The translations under genes were made by a program, and so were the position numbers. Shown piece by piece: positions 43,147 through 57,556 of a DNA stretch of 64,000 bases; the first letter of the stretch is position 1; each line of letters starts with the position of its first letter. Where the stretch lies: assembly GCA_965153455.1 (NCBI GenBank), contig OZ234496.1:9447863-9511862 (forward strand), given 5' to 3'. The stretch comes from Sphagnum compactum. Its lineage: Eukaryota; Bryophyta; Sphagnopsida; Sphagnales. Under the pieces are notes generated by a model. It was given only the letters and a program-made list of their open reading frames with translations, was not told where the DNA came from and searched no databases.

Positions 43147-44215
43147 AATTATTATGAAGGTTTTCATTCATAAGAAGTGGGGGAGAAGGAGAAAAAAGAG
43201 TAAAAATTGTCAGATTCACATGTGTGATTTTCATTGCGGAGCCAAACATATAGAAGGATGATTAAATATTTGTAGTTTATTTCTGGTTTATAGCCAGAGT
43301 TGACTAAATCTTCTTAAAAAGAACCTTTTTCTTTTTCTACATCTTCCACTGAATGATCACCACTTTAGCTTCAAACAGAAATTCCTAGAAATGAGACTGG
43401 TTCTCACTGCCATGTATAAATTGAAAGTTCACCAGAATACCCATGGATCATGGTATTCCCCAAAGAAGGGGGCCTAGGATTAGGCAGTACCCTAATTTCA
43501 TCTTTGTAGTGTACCCTGTAAAAAATAGGTCCTATAGGGAGGTAAGAAGGTGACAAAATGTTTCCTATCCACTGCCATCCACGCGTTTTGCTGAATTGAT
43601 GCTTCATTTTGGCACCTGTACCTACCTTGATTTAGAGTATCTCCACCACCAGTGGCCAATATGTTTTGGATGAAAAATAGTCCATTTTATACCAATTGGG
43701 AAAATAAATTGGCTTTGGGTATATGTGCACAATTCTAGTGCCTTCAGTTTACAGCGACTGTACAATATAATTTAATTGCTCTTGACTGGCTAGATAAAAT
43801 GATTGGTCTGTGTATTTTTATTTAAGTAATCTCTCACCTTTTATTGTCCCAATTTTCATCTTTATATGTGTGGGGTTGGGAAAGGGTCAAGTAAGCCATC
43901 TAGGATGTGAGAATTATTGTTGAGGGCCAAATAACAAGCATGGGTGGCATAGAATGGAAACAACTCACCAAAAAAAAATTATGGACAAGATTTTGCCAAA
44001 AAGAAAACAACTAAAAATGAAAAATTTGGAAATGAAGCGATTTGAAGGTTTTCAATTATCAGAAGTAAGAGAAAAAGTGAAAAATCATCATTTTTTATAT
44101 TTATTTTTAGATGAGCTCCAAAAATATAAAAGGATGATTAAAGATCTGTACATTATTTTTAGTTTATAGCTGCATCCCTAGGAAGGGATGATTGCCACTT
44201 TGGCTTTTTTTTTTT
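43147..44215. repeat. Two copies of a dispersed repeat also seen near 8.9 kb
   Basis: Segments 43147-43340 and 44040-44215 share GAAGGTTTTCA, AGAAGTxxGxGAxAAxG, ATAxAAGGATGATTAAA and TAGTTTATAGC with each other, and with 8850-9040. Between them lies unrecognised sequence. Confidence 0.55.
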
Positions 44216-47200
44216 TCAAATTCCTTAAAAAAAAGAATCAACTTGAATTCCTACTAATGAGTAAGTGTACTATCTATAAGGGATATTCATAGATATAAAG
44301 TACTTATAGGTGTAGGATTCCTCTAGGCTTTAACTAATGGGTACCCACTAAGGAGTAGGTGTAAGAACCTCTCACTCATAGGTACCTAGTGCCTACTTGT
44401 TCCCCCTCCTATGCCCTTGGATGACTCTTATCTGTCGTGCAGGAAGGAACTACCAGTACCATGGTCCCTGGAGCACTAAATCAGGGCGACATGTCTGGTT
44501 GAATTCATCATATCTGTTTCAACAATGGGGAACAACACAAAATGGAATGTTTGAAAAAACTAAGTCTACAATAAGTTATCCGTAAAGTCAGGCGATTAGG
44601 GGGCGAGATTTAGGGGGCGAGAACGGCATCAAATGTGTAACTGGGAATGAAATTTTACAAAACGAAATAACTGGGACCCAAACTAGTTTTTCCACCAATT
44701 TTGGTGGTAAACTGAGTTTCACCCCCTCTTTCCTTTTTCCTAGGTTCTCTTTCCACTGGTGCTACATATATTTTCACTGCTTCTACCTGTACAACTACTA
44801 TAATTACTCTCGAACCTTGTGCATTAAATGTTGAGTTTCAGCATTTCATACTGAGATTTAATAAAGTTTCCTTACTTTGTGGATACCAATGAAAGAGGGG
44901 ATAGGGGGTGAAAGAGAGGATGACTTTACGGATAACTTTAATATATGGAAACAATCTTTTTGTTTCTTTTTCTCTTTGGGAGATATGTGCTATCTCGTCG
45001 GACCATTGTTTTTAACACTATCTCTATGGAGACTAGGGTTATAGGAGTAGTGTAAAAATATACACAGATTGTTAAAATGAGAGTCTCAAAGTATACTGAT
45101 GCTTAAATGTTGTAACTTAAAGTAAACTGATGCTTAAATGTTGTAATAGCATTATAGGCTTGTTTGTCATCATTTTCATGTTTATTTTATGTTCACCCTC
45201 ATTTTGCTATATCGTTTCTTAAAGTAGCTTTGTTTTGGTCTTCTTTTGTTCACTTTCTTGTGTGAAATGGTTCCCTTGAAAACCATTTCAAAACTTCAAG
45301 TTTGGGCTTTTCTTTCCTAGGAACGTGTTTGCACCTTCAATAGTTGGATAAGGTGAATGTTTTCACAACTAGTTAGTTAATCCATCATTTCTTCATTTGT
45401 TATTCATTGACCTTCCCTCTTTTAAAGTAATTAAAAAAAAAGTTGAAGTGCTTATGGATTCTAACAAAGTCAAATAGGTTGTGAACATCAAGTTTGTTGT
45501 TGTACTTGAACCAAAGAAGAAAAAGAGGAAAAATGAATGGGAAATTAATTGGGTGTATTAAGACATGTGGACATTTCATTTTTGTTGGTTAGTACTTGTG
45601 CAAGCTACAAATGGGCAATTGAAAATGGTGTATTATAGAGTGTGCACAAATATCGAAGGCATGGAGAAGCCTCTTATGTTGAAATTTGATTCATTGATTA
45701 GAGCTTGACCTAGCAAGGCAACACATAAATCGTCGCCCTATTTTCAGCTTAGCTTAAGGCACGGCACTAAGCCATTTAGCAGAAGGCTCTAGGCAAGCAT
45801 TGGCTCGCTATTGTTGTCATTGAGCTCTGCTAGTGATGACATAGCAAAGGTAGGTTGGAAATCCTTGCAGTGTGAAATCTTTCTGGATTCGCTCTGCCTT
45901 AAAGCCTTGCTTCCTATTGTAATGGCCATTGTAGCATGTGTGTAGCCCAGCCCATAAGGGCCATGCAGACTTGACATCATCCTCACCTTCCTCCAGTATA
46001 TCACTGGCAGTTTAAGTAAGAGGAAGGTCAAGAAGCCCATGCTTGGGCATGCTATGAGTGAATATTGCATATACCTTGATTCTATCCATGTTAAGAATGA
46101 AAATATTTATGGTTTGATAAGGACAACATTGCAAAATAAGTGCAACATGGGGGTCAAGTTAAGGAAAAAAAAAAGTTCGATTCATGGCCATTTGGATGCC
46201 AGTAAGGTAAAATAGACAATTTTTGCTCCTTGTCACACAAAAAAACAAATAACCATAAACAAGTTTCAATGTATTGAAAGTAAAAATGTCTTTTTATTTG
46301 ATGATCAACATGGGGATAATCTTTAATTTTATCATAATGATGGTGATTAAAGAGTAGGGGCAGTGTAGTCAATCAGTCAGTCATGATACATTATATACCA
46401 TAATTAGTTTGAAACATTATTTGTGAAGTAGCAAAAATCCTTGATCTGTAACTTTGTCATCTGGAGGGGGAGTGCCTCATATAAGCTATGATACAAATGA
46501 TGAAGAAAAAGACCAGCTCCACTTCTGGAGCTTATGGCCAAGCTCTTCAGATGGGTGGCTAGTGGGTAATCATATCATTACCTGTCTGAGAATCGAAAGT
46601 TGGACTCTTACAGAGAACATCATGATGAGGTGTGATAATTGGGTCCAGTGGTGCTGTTCCAGGATTTGGTCAATTATTGAGTACTTGATCTTCCAGTATT
46701 TTGTAGCACTTGGTTCTAATGGTGTTTGGGATTTGGCTCTTTGCAGGCTTGCTGCTATACAACAAGATGTGTAGGGTCAAGACAAGCAATGCATCTGCAA
46801 ATGTTCATAAGGTGAATTTCACCTGTTTCAGAATCCCCTATAAGTGACTGTGGTTGTTCCTTCTTCTCATGAAGTCGCAGTTTGACTCTTGGGAATGTGT
46901 ATTTTTCAAGGTTAGCACCAAAAGTTTCTTTGGGGTATTTGCTATTACCCATTGTTGGTCTTGGCAGTCTTCTACATGATTGAGATGTCACTTCAGGTAG
47001 GAGCATTCACAATGGCTTCAGTGGTGTGCTTCTGATCCTTTTGTGCATGCTTACTGCTCTTCTTTGAAAACTCTCTAAGCCTTTCTACTTCTTTTTTCTT
47101 CCTTCTCATCTTCACCAAAGTCATTTCAGAGGCGTTGTCATCATAGCAATACAAAAGGACTTAGGGCTGCATAGACTTTTGCACTTTTGCAATTGCAAGC

Positions 47201-49900
47201 AGGACTTTCAGAGGTAGAATTTCTCAAGTTTGAGAGCTACTTGTCTCGGATGTTGCAAACTCCACTAATGTATCTAGCTCGGCATGATGGAAGCAGTTTG
47301 TCATAATATGGAATTTGGAGCATGTGGGGAGCCAACTATCTGTGCCCACCCACTGCCTCTTATCTTTTTGACAGGTTGGGGGACCTCATTCCTTTCTGTT
47401 TCTCAACTGCACACAATGCATTGCTTAATGCTAGAATAACTGCTGATGAGAATATCCACTTTCCTATGGACAAAAAAACTCTTGAAATGAATGCGGGTTC
47501 TCACATGTCTTAATTAGTCTCTCTGGGAATGATTGTGAAGGGAATTAACTTCACTTGTGTGCTAGCCTAATGAAGTATATGGTGTGGCAGATAGTTCAAG
47601 AGACATGGTGATTTGTTTGTTTGTGTAGTCCCTTTTGTGTGATCATGCTTGACATGCTCTTTCTTACCTTCAGATTGGTTTTGAATGGCAGGGGAAGCAA
47701 TACCCTCACTTGTCCAGTACTATGGGCAATGAGAGATATGCCTCCTTGATTTTGAGGGATCATCCCAGTTGTAGTGGTCACCCCAACATGCTTGACAGTT
47801 TAATTGAAAATGGCCTTGAAGAAGCCTTGATACCAAATGCACTGGGCCCATACCCCAATTGGTAGTATCAAAATATGGCCAACAATATCTTCTGCTTTTG
47901 GGTCAACCTTCCAATGACATCTCTCCAGAAGAATCCACAGTACAAATCAACAGGAGACAATGATATGAAATGAATGTTGACAAGCCCAAATTGATGTTCT
48001 CTTTCTATATGCAAGAGCCTGGCATATGTAGTGTACTTGTAAGCTGCTCTCCTCTCCTATATCCCCTTCTCTCTCTCTCCACCTGTTCTCTGAACCCTGC
48101 TGGACAGGCGAGCTTCACAAAGGGGCATATCACAACCCAATATAGCTGAAAAAGGTTAGTACAATAGTTATCTCTCCTCCATGTCTCCCAGTAATTCCTG
48201 GATTGTATCCTCAATGGATTGACCTGGTCTTTAACATGGTTTGGTCACTGAACACAAAATCATCTTTAAGGAATAGACAATAATTTAGTTTTCATGTGTG
48301 TGTGTGTGCATATGTCCCTCTTTGCTCTTGCTTAAGTCAAACTTGAGAGTCTTATGACTACAAGTCATATCTGCACACATGAATGCAATGGATGTAAGTT
48401 GAATATAAGGTTCCTGTTTTTTTCTACTATATTGACATTGTCATGTATGTAATTCTGTCAACAGGCGGTGAAAGACAGCAGTGTTTAGACACTCACTGCC
48501 CATGTTTTGGAAATATGGACTATCATCCAGCCTTTGCCAATCTATCAGCCATATCTCTCACACTTTGGCTGATACATTTGCACGTTGAGGAGCAAGAGGC
48601 AGAGAAAAGGGAGTGGATGCTTTCTAACCCCAATATGGTGGTGGTCTTCCAAAACCAAAATTTGTGAGAAACTGTATGTCATTGGGCAGCTAGATTTTTT
48701 CCAAATACGAGCTCTTGTAGTCTGCAGCACGAATGGGTTTGAAATCTTGCAATAGTGCAGGGAACCATGAGGCCTGAGGGAGGAGGCACCAAATCAAGGA
48801 GTGTGTTCTGCAGAATCAAAGTCAACAATCCACATATGTAAGGTATCACTCCCATGCATAACAGCTTCGTATCATCATGTGTAAAACATTGAAGACTCAT
48901 ATATGCTTTAAGCTGCTCATTTATCAAATTCATCTTGCATTTGCATCACCTAACCATGTTACATGGTTCCATCCTTTCTAATGATTTTATGACACACAGT
49001 TCATTCGGTCCACATTTTTAGCAATGTTCACGAAGTGTGACTGTGAGATGAGAGTTCATTTTTCGAGAACTTCATGGAACTTTTCTTAGTATTTAAAAAG
49101 TTGCTGGTGTTTTGAACTTTCAGTAAGGGGCAGAGCCATTACAGGATGAACGGCTTGTTTGAGCTCAAAAGGACAGAACAATTATATGATGAGTTTACAT
49201 CAGAACTTGTCATTTAAGGGACAGATAGAGGCACTATGGGATGAGCTACTTATTTGAAGCTACCATTGAAGGACAAAACCATTCCACGATGAGCAGCTTG
49301 TTTTGCATCAGTGGTACCTTATGGAGTGCACAGTGAACAACAAAGGATTCTGTATGATTGTTAATGTCCTCTGGAATGGTCAAACCCCTGCTCATTATGT
49401 TGGGTGAGGCACAGGCAAGCCAGGCAAGCGCCCCAACATAATGGGCATGGGCAAGACCATTCCTTGACATTAAAAGGTCTGCCGTCCCAACATAATGGGC
49501 AAGGGCATTCCATGACATTAAGTTCTGTGGTGGCAGATTCAACAAAATTTCGCATAAAAAAAGCATGTTCAACAGGACACACTCTAGTCACTATTACCAG
49601 TGAATGATCATCAGTTGAAGATTATGTCACATAATGTGGTGGAAAAAATGACATAATCTGCCACCCTAGAACTTAATGTGGGTGATGATAATGACGGCGA
49701 TGAACTGCGGCCTGAAAACCGTCGCCTAAAGCCCTAGCCAACGGCGGAATACAAACAGCCGGCGCCAGATCAAGAAAAACCACTAGATTATGGTTTGGCG
49801 CGTCCCCAAATTCTAGCATTATGGGGTGATTTCCGCACAAGAACCCTACTACCCAAAAAAGAGCAAGCAACGAAAGAAGGAAAAAGTATCGGGAAGCTAT
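44216..49900. other. Unrecognised intergenic region
   Basis: Many short frames occur on both strands, none longer than about 110 codons and none with a family motif I can name. A pair of short direct repeats containing CCCAACATAATGGGCA lies at about 49430-49450 and 49480-49500. No RNA gene was recognised. Confidence 0.3.
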
Positions 49901-50953
49901 TTCCTAAATTATAGGAATTTCTCAAGATGTGAGGGTTTCTGAAGCGGAAGGAAGGAGGAGACTGAGGATGCAGCAGCGATGGCGCCATGGCCTCTCTTCT
50001 GTCTTCTCTTGCACCCTCGTCTCTTGTCTAATTTTCTCTTACACGCTTGAAGTCATGCCCGTGCTTCTCGCATTCCAATCTGAAATGCTCGGGTTTTGTA
50101 GTTTGATCCGAAAGAATATTCATTGAGTCTCGCTGCACCTCTCCATCTCCAAAAGAAAAGCATTGTTTTCAGGTCTTCCTTTGTTGCATCTTTTTTTCGC
50201 TGCCTCTGTTTCCGAAGCCTACAAAGGTAGCGTAGGTATTCCCTTTGTTTCCAGAAGGAGAGAAGCTCTAGAGTTGGAGAGGGAGGCGCTTGGAGTTTTG
50301 GTTCTGCTGGCCAGGGGGGCGGGGGAAATGGTTGCTGTAATCTGATGCCGAGTCTTCTGTACTCGTCCCTTCTCTACACCTCGGCGAAGAGGTTCATCAT
50401 GCCGGCGACGATGCAGAAGCTTCAGGTGCCTACTCGCACATTGGAAGGTTCGTGTGAGTTTTTGCTCCAGCGAAGAAGAGGTTCGTTGTTGGGAATATGG
50501 AATTGCTTTTGTGGCTTTCAGTGGAGCGCACTTGTACGCAACAGGAGTGTCTTCCGCTCTTCCCTCCACGCTGTTGGCCAACCTATCTCATCAGTAGCAA
50601 ACGCTCTAGTACGTGAAGTTCATGTCCCGATCAAGCCTCCTCCCAAAGGGCTTCCACAAGAATGGACACTCCACAGCCGTAGAGCTTTCTCTGGGGCTGG
50701 ATGCAAGAAGCCTTACGGTACAGCTCCTCATGTGGACTGCTTGAGAGCTCCAGATTCAGAAGCTGATGGACAACTGGGGGCCAAAGAAATGACACTTCAT
50801 GTTGATAGCCCCGTGGAGGAGGCTGAAGTCTCTGGAGCTGTACTAGCAGAGGCTCCTGGTGAGAGAGAAACAGCTTTAGGAAAAGAGGAGACTCCCGCTC
50901 TCCATAGGGACTTGGACAGTACTGCTACAGGGAGCTCGGGAATGGATGCTTAA

Positions 50954-51867
50954 GGTTAATTACAAACTCTAATCTTGAAGTGCCTGTCTTCTTGTGTCTT
51001 CCTGTGTTTGTTTTCTGTTTCTTTAGGGTTTGTTTTGCGATGCACACTACATTCCAAAGAGAGTGAGCATGACAGTCAGACTAGACAACCCTTCTTGCAC
51101 CTTTCAGCAATGTTGCAGGCATGTCAATTTTAGCAAAAAATTTAGAGAAATTGACAGATAGAAGAAGAACTCTGCCAATGTTGTCATGTTGTCATGTTGA
51201 GGAACTTAGTTTGCATGGGAAGAGAGCAGCAGGTAGAGCACGGGAGTGCCGAAGGTGACCAAATGGGGCAAATGCTGCACAAAATGTGGCCATTCCTTCC
51301 CCTGACCTTCTAACAGTTCCTGGAATTGGACTGGAATATGGAGAAGTTGGTGGGTAAAGGGATTGCTAAGCTTGCCAAGCTCAAGCAGCTCTACCTTGAT
51401 AAGGTGCTCTTATCAAATTGTTTATAGTGCTGAAATTTGGCTGAGCATTATTGCCAGAGTTTCCTTTGCTATAATGGAAGCAATTTCTGAAAGCCTTCGC
51501 CCAATATTTTGGTCTAAGAAATTCTCCATATGTCACCAGTCCAAAGCCTGGACGCAATTCAAGAATATGATTTAACACATGGTCCTTCCTTCATTTGCAA
51601 GTCTTTCATTTCAAGGATGTATCATTAAGGGTGATGTCCAATGTTTTAGGGGAGTTCAAGCAGAGCCTAATGCTCAAGAAACATGCAGTCCCTGGTGATT
51701 GTCTGGCTACATCCTCGTTTCTTGATTTGCACTTTACTTTCTGGGCATGAGTTCCTTGGGAATTCGAGAGGAAAGGACATTACTAACATAGCATGTGAGA
51801 AGTCATTTTGCTGATACTGTTGAGAGAGAACCTTATGGTGATGGCTCAAGGTATCATTATTTTGCAG
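50954..51867 (+). other. Putative intron 1 of the kinase pseudogene
   Basis: Nothing clearly coding is seen; short frames (for example 51363-51575) have no recognised motif. It ends in an acceptor ATTATTTTGCAG before 51868. The donor is uncertain: exon 1 could end at a GGTGAGAG at about 50858 or after 50950. Confidence 0.35.
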
Positions 51868-53429
51868 TTTAGTCAAGATGACTCGGAGAAGATGGTAGAA
51901 TATTTGCGGAGCTCAGTGGCCATATTGCACAAGCATCATGCTGAAAGTATCACCAACTTCATCAAACACACTGTTGATGCAGAGCTAGGTCCTAAAGAAG
52001 ATTGCCCTCCTGTCAAGAAGCGCCTCACTTTCTGTGTGGAAGGCAACATCAGTCCACATTTCTGCAGAAAATTGCAAGTGAAACCATTGAGCTTCAGGAC
52101 CTGGTTGAGGTATGGTGATCGTTTCATTATCAATGTTTTCATCTATATATGAAGAGGTGAACATAAGTAGTAGCTGGCAGATTGTGTTTGAAATGGTTAT
52201 GCCAACTGCTCATTCTGTAGAATTGGTGCACAGATTGTTCCTGAGCCAGTTGCAAAGTGGCAAGATGTGGGGAAAGAGCATCACAATATCCTGGAGTCTT
52301 TTTATTCAGAGCCTGAGCGATATGCCTACACATTCCAGAACTATGTCTTTGTTACACGTCTCATACAGGAGTGTGAATCTGCAAATGGGGTGAAACCCTT
52401 GCACTTGATGGAGTGCAGTGTCTTCAGTGACCGCGTGGTGTGTATCTAATAGAATCTTCTCCGTGGACCCGTTTTTCAAAAGCTTACCTCCAATGGATAG
52501 GGTATCCTCAACCATGGATGGACATCTAGGGGGTTTTTTGAAGATGTACACTTTCAAGGGAAAGTGAATTTATCCAAGGCTTTCATAGCAGAATAAATTT
52601 GAATATAATATGTATGAGTACCAATTTCCTGAAAATTTGAGGTCAAAAGAGCAAGCCACAATTCAGTCCACATCTAGGAGGTGTTTTAAAGTGCACACAG
52701 GTGGCCACATCCTATCATAGTCTCATCTCATGCTAGAGGAAGAGGGCATGCAGATCCCTTGCCCTCTATTCAACCATCCTGAATGCATTTCTTATGATCA
52801 TGTGTTATATTGACAGAACAGGTGCATAAGCGCAGTTGTGGGTGGGGAACTATAGATGTTTTGTCAGTCTTTTTAGCGTCCTTTTGATCATGTTAATTGT
52901 TACAGGTGTTTGTGTGGGCAGTACATGAGGCAAAGTGGATGAGTGAGATGGAAATCAGCATCTATGATTCATGGTTCAATCCTGTTGTTTCAGAGCTTCC
53001 AGGTTTGGTTCTAGATGCATTCATCTATCTGCGAGCCAGTCCTGACACTTGACTCCGACGGTTGCAATCATGCAAGAGGTAAGCTGTCAGCAAATAGCTA
53101 CTAAAACAAAGGGTTTGTCATCAGATTGGTCCCATCTTGCCAATAATAACTGCAAAAGCTACTGACTCAACAATGAAATATCATATCTTGCTGAGAGGCA
53201 TGGGGTTCTTCATGATATTTAATTGCTATCCCTTTCTGTAGACCTGAGGAACAAGGAGTGAGTTTGGAGTATTTGCAGGGCCTTCATGAAAAGCATGAAC
53301 AATGGCTCCTCCCTACAAACTTAAGTAGTGCAGGAGTACTCTCAATGAGTCCCGCCTTGCAAGAGCCAATGTCAGCACGAATTCATAATTGTGTGTTTAA
53401 TTTGGAGGGTGATCATGTTCACTCATGGA

Positions 53430-53726
53430 TGTTGAGAATTCAAACTCAACTAGTTAGGTTTCATTAGTTATTGGAGTACTTCTATAAGGTTGAATTATTA
53501 TTTTTTACTTATATTAGTTTGGTTATTTGTGATTTGGTCTTTTAGTTAAATATCTTGATGTTGATAATTTGGTTCGTTTTTTTTCATTGCACAAGTTTGT
53601 GTATTTCATGTGACAAGAATCTTAAGGAATTTTTGATATTATGTTCTATGTTGTAAGCATCATGTCTTAGTTTCTTTTCAATAAAAATTTATGTTTGCAT
53701 TTGATTAGATTTTTTATTTGTTAACA
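53430..53726 (+). repeat. 5' LTR of the copia element
   Basis: It starts TGTTGAG and ends TTAACA. A degenerate primer-binding site, ATATCAAAGCTT, lies right after at 53729-53740 (plant initiator Met pattern TGGTATCAGAGC). The AATAAAAATTTATG near its 3' end matches a polyadenylation-like signal also present in the other LTR. Confidence 0.9.
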
Positions 53727-55129
53727 TAATATCAAAGCTTAAGTTGTCTAACGAGAAAGTTTAAAAAAATTTAGAGTTTAAAAGTTTTTAGAACTAGAGT
53801 TTGAAAGTTTTTAGTAACATCATAGGAATTTGTCAAGTGCAAAAGAGAATCAGGGAAAAGAAAGAATTTGAAAAAATAAAATAAAAGAATAGAAATGAAA
53901 GGATATCAACACATCAAAGGTTGTAAAAAACGTATCTTTAAATCTAAATGTACTGTGAAAAGATCTTGGAGTGAAACTTGGAAAGATTATAGAAGACTGT
54001 AAGACGTTTTTATTCTTAAAATTCCACAAAAAAAAGAATATGTTTGTGAGAGTTACGAACTTTTGAAAATTTTGTGTCAAATTTTGTTTTTTAATCATAT
54101 CTTTTTTGTTCGAGCATTTTTGGATCTACAAGAACTTATAGATTATAAAGGACTATATATGTGAGAGAAATTTCATGACATTTGGATGTGTATTGAAAGA
54201 GATTTAAGTATCTAAAGTTTCAACCTCAATTTAAAAGTTAGTTTTTTTTTAAAGTGAGAACTTTTTGTGATCATCATCAATACAGCTGAAATTTTGAGCA
54301 AATATAAAAGACATATATCTAATGTGTCTCCCAAAATCTCAAGAAGTTTGGAGTTGTTGAAAGCAACTTATAAGTCATTTTGTGTTTAGGTCCCAGTTCG
54401 AGGTGATTTCAAGGAAATAGCAAGATCTCTCATTTTATGATGTTAAATGAGTTGAAATTTTGAGAGATGATAATAGACATAGTTTTTCATGTTTCGCCAA
54501 AATGTCAGATCAATCCAAGGTCATATATGAACAGTGGAACTTTACAAAATTGCTATGACAAAAGTTTACATTAAGAAAACATAAACACAAATTTTGAAGT
54601 GGAGCAAATACAACTTGGGAAACTTGAAGGAAGGAGTTTGAAGATTGCGAAGTGTAAATACATTATCAAGACCTTCATACAAAAGTTTGGTATATCATCA
54701 TGTACTTAATATCATACAAAAAAATATACGAAATACATATATATACGTCAAACTTATGTATAATATAAAATTTCGTGTAAGATTCAAGACATACATACAT
54801 ATGCAAGGTCCATCTTGTTCAACCCTAACCCTAGCCCTAATCCTAGAAACCTAAGGAAGGAAACCCTAATCCTAACCTTAGAACCCAAGGAAAGAAATCA
54901 AATCATTTGTGAAACCCTAAGGAGACGAACAGTCTTTCTTAAATTGCACTTGAAAAATTAAACAAGAACAATATTCAAGTGTAGAAATTTAGGATTATGA
55001 ATTTCTTGATGGGGAAAGACTATTGGGAGTTCATAACTGGTGATGAAAAAAAACCTCCTCTCCTAGAAAACCCCACATAACAACAAATTCAAGCTAATAA
55101 AACTTGGCATGAAAAAGCTGGGAATATAT

Positions 55130-55800
55130 TGTATTGATTTTTTATCAGTGTTCGATTCCATGATTGTGCATATTCAAGATGCAAAATCACCTAAGCAAGC
55201 TTGGGAAACATTGGTGAAGATGTATAACACCAATACACAAGCCCACAAAATGCAACTCAAGCAAGAGTTGCATAATCTATAGAAAACAATATGAACATCA
55301 GTGACTAGTCTACTAAGGTGAAAAACCTTGCAAATGCTATTATATCTATAGGAGCCCCTGTAGATGATGAAGATTTAGAATCGTGACTTTGAATGGACTT
55401 GGAAAATACTATAGCCAGTTCCGTACTTCAATTGTAATTTGAAAAACATTTCCCGATTTGCAAAAGTTAATAACCTTACTTATAAGTGAAAAGATGAGAA
55501 TTGTTGGTACCTCATCCAATGGAGGATCACAAGAAAGTGTTTTCTGCTCAAATACTAATAGAGGTAGAAGTAGAGGTGGTAAAACCTCATTTGGAAGCCG
55601 ACACGAAAGCTCGCATGGTGGACATCATCAACATGAAAGTCAACTTCATAGAGGTGGACGAAAAAACTTTAGAGGAAGAGGAAGTCGTGGAGGTCATGGT
55701 GGAAGTCATCGAGGTCAACAACTAGATGGTGACTCAAACTGTTAGTACTGCGAGAAACCTAGGCACATGGCAAAAACTTGTTCTCAAAGGGGGCATGATG
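55130..55800 (+). pseudogene. copia gag remnant with zinc knuckle
   Basis: It has SPKQAWETLVKMYNTNT and MQLKQELHNL of the copia-type gag (UBN2/Retrotran_gag family), then an Arg/Gly-rich tract (RGSRGGHGGSHRG), then a CCHC knuckle, C-YCEKPRHMAKTC, at about 55740-55785, with a TAG next to the first Cys. Several frames and stops. Confidence 0.7.
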
Positions 55801-55899
55801 CACGAAATGGAAAGCTGCAACAAGGGAATTATGTATCAACTAGCAATCAAGGTGATAAATAATTATTTGTGATGTAGCACATGACAATTTCAATGATAG

Positions 55900-56600
55900 G
55901 TGGTGTATCAGATAACAATGTCTAGTATGTGGATTCTAAAGCTTCAAACCACATGACTAGTCATGGAGAATGTTTTAGAAACACAAAGGATTTGAAAACA
56001 CCGAGGTTTGTAAAAATTGGTGATGACACTACACATCCCATCACATGAATTGGCAAGGTGCCATTGTCCATGCAAAATGGGTAAACAAAGTACTTGAAAA
56101 ATGTACTTTATGTTCCAACCATACCAAAAAAAAATTGTTTCAATAGGCCAGATGGTGGAACAAGGTTTACAAGTGACATTCAACCCTAATGGATGTTTTG
56201 TGGAAGACATGAAAAACCAATGCAAATTGATTGCAAAAGGGGAAACGAATGGACGAATGTTCACCTTGGATGTGAACATGCTTGAAATGAATTCCATGTT
56301 ATTCACACATGGAAAAGGAGTTGGAGACATTGGAATTTGGCACAAGCGGGTTGGCCATGTTAATCTTCAACATTTTAAGTTGATGAAGAAACAAAATCTT
56401 GTTGGAGGTCTTCCCAAAATTGGAACAGAAGAGGTGATGTCAAAAGTTTGTGAAGCATGCCAATTGGGGGAAGCAAACCAGGCATCCATTCCCAACATAG
56501 GTAGGTCGATATCTTGTCACAAGTGGATTTCAAACATCCAATGCAAATTTTGCACTATATGTGGAAAAAACAAATTGTGGGATTGTAGTCATAGTCATCT
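55900..56600 (+). pseudogene. copia protease and pre-integrase remnant
   Basis: YVDSKASNHMTSH at about 55925 is the copia protease site (DSGAS with the Gly replaced by Lys). KNVLYVPTIPKK follows, then a pre-integrase domain in 56101-56607: GIWHKRVGHVNLQHF and VCEACQLGEANQ, the HHCC-type zinc binding motif. The sequence then jumps to RT, so the integrase core is deleted. Confidence 0.75.
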
Positions 56601-57543
56601 ATGTTGATGACTTGATTATCACAAGAGATAAAGATGTAGACATCTCTGATTTGAAGAAGCTTTTGAAGTGAAAGTTTGAGATGAAGTGTTTGGGAGAGTT
56701 GCGTTACTTCCTTGGCATTGAAGTAATCTAGTCCCCTAAAGGGATATGGTTACTACAAATGCAATATGCCTTGAACAAATTGTCCGAATATGGGATGACA
56801 GGTTGCAAAGGCATTTCAATTCCATTGGAGCAAAATGTGAAGTTAAGTGCAAATGAAGGTGACCTTGTGGAGGATACCACTATGTACATACGCATAGTGG
56901 GGAGTTTGATTTACATGACCATCACAAGGCTAAATTTGAATTATGCAATTGGAGTGGTGAGTTAATTCATGAAACACCACGAAAGCCACATTTGGATGCA
57001 GTGAGGCGCATATTGAAGTACATAAAACATACTTTGCAGTGTGGAATTTTTATGAAGCCAAGAACTAGTTACAAGTACATGGATACACGTATATTATTAG
57101 GCCGGCAATGTTTCAAATAAAGATCAACTAGTGGTTTCATGTTTTCTTTTGGAAGTGGTGTTGTTAGTTGGAGCAGTAGGAAACAACCAACAGTTGCACT
57201 ATCAAGCACAAAAGCAGAATACAAAAGCACAACAATCATTGCATGTGAAGTAGTTTGGTTACAAAAACTACTCCCAGATTTGGGACAGTCAGTGGCTGCT
57301 TCTGTTGTCATTTATTGTGATAACATCAGTAGCATACTACTTGCTAACAACCCAATCTATCATGCTAGGACAAAGCACATTGAGGTGCATTACCACTTTA
57401 TTAAAGAAAAAGTTTTAGCAAGAAAAATGAACCTTATTCATGTTAGTATTAAAGATCAAGTTGCTAACATTTTCACAAAAGCTTTAGGTACAAACAAGCT
57501 AAGGAAGTTTAGAAAAATGTTTGGTGTACTAAAAATGAATTGA
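56590..57543 (+). pseudogene. copia RT C-terminal half and RNase H remnant
   Basis: IYVDDLIIT at about 56598-56625 is the RT active site (YVDD). RYFLGIEV follows, then a thumb-like segment to 56965. RNase H at 57139-57543 has VSWSSRKQPTVALSSTKAEY, CEVVWLQKLL, IYCDNISSI and RTKHIEVHYHFIKE. The first part has stops and frame changes, while the RNase H frame is open. Confidence 0.85.
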
Positions 57544-57556
57544 GCTTGAAGGGGAA

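Noticed and set aside
45789-48933. Host gene on the minus strand built from several 60-95-codon frames
   Set aside because: Frames are unconnected by plausible splice sites and show no recognisable domain.
54820-54880. CCCTAACCCTAGCCCTAA as telomeric sequence
   Set aside because: Only a few irregular units occur in the copia leader, so it is too short and degenerate to call telomeric.
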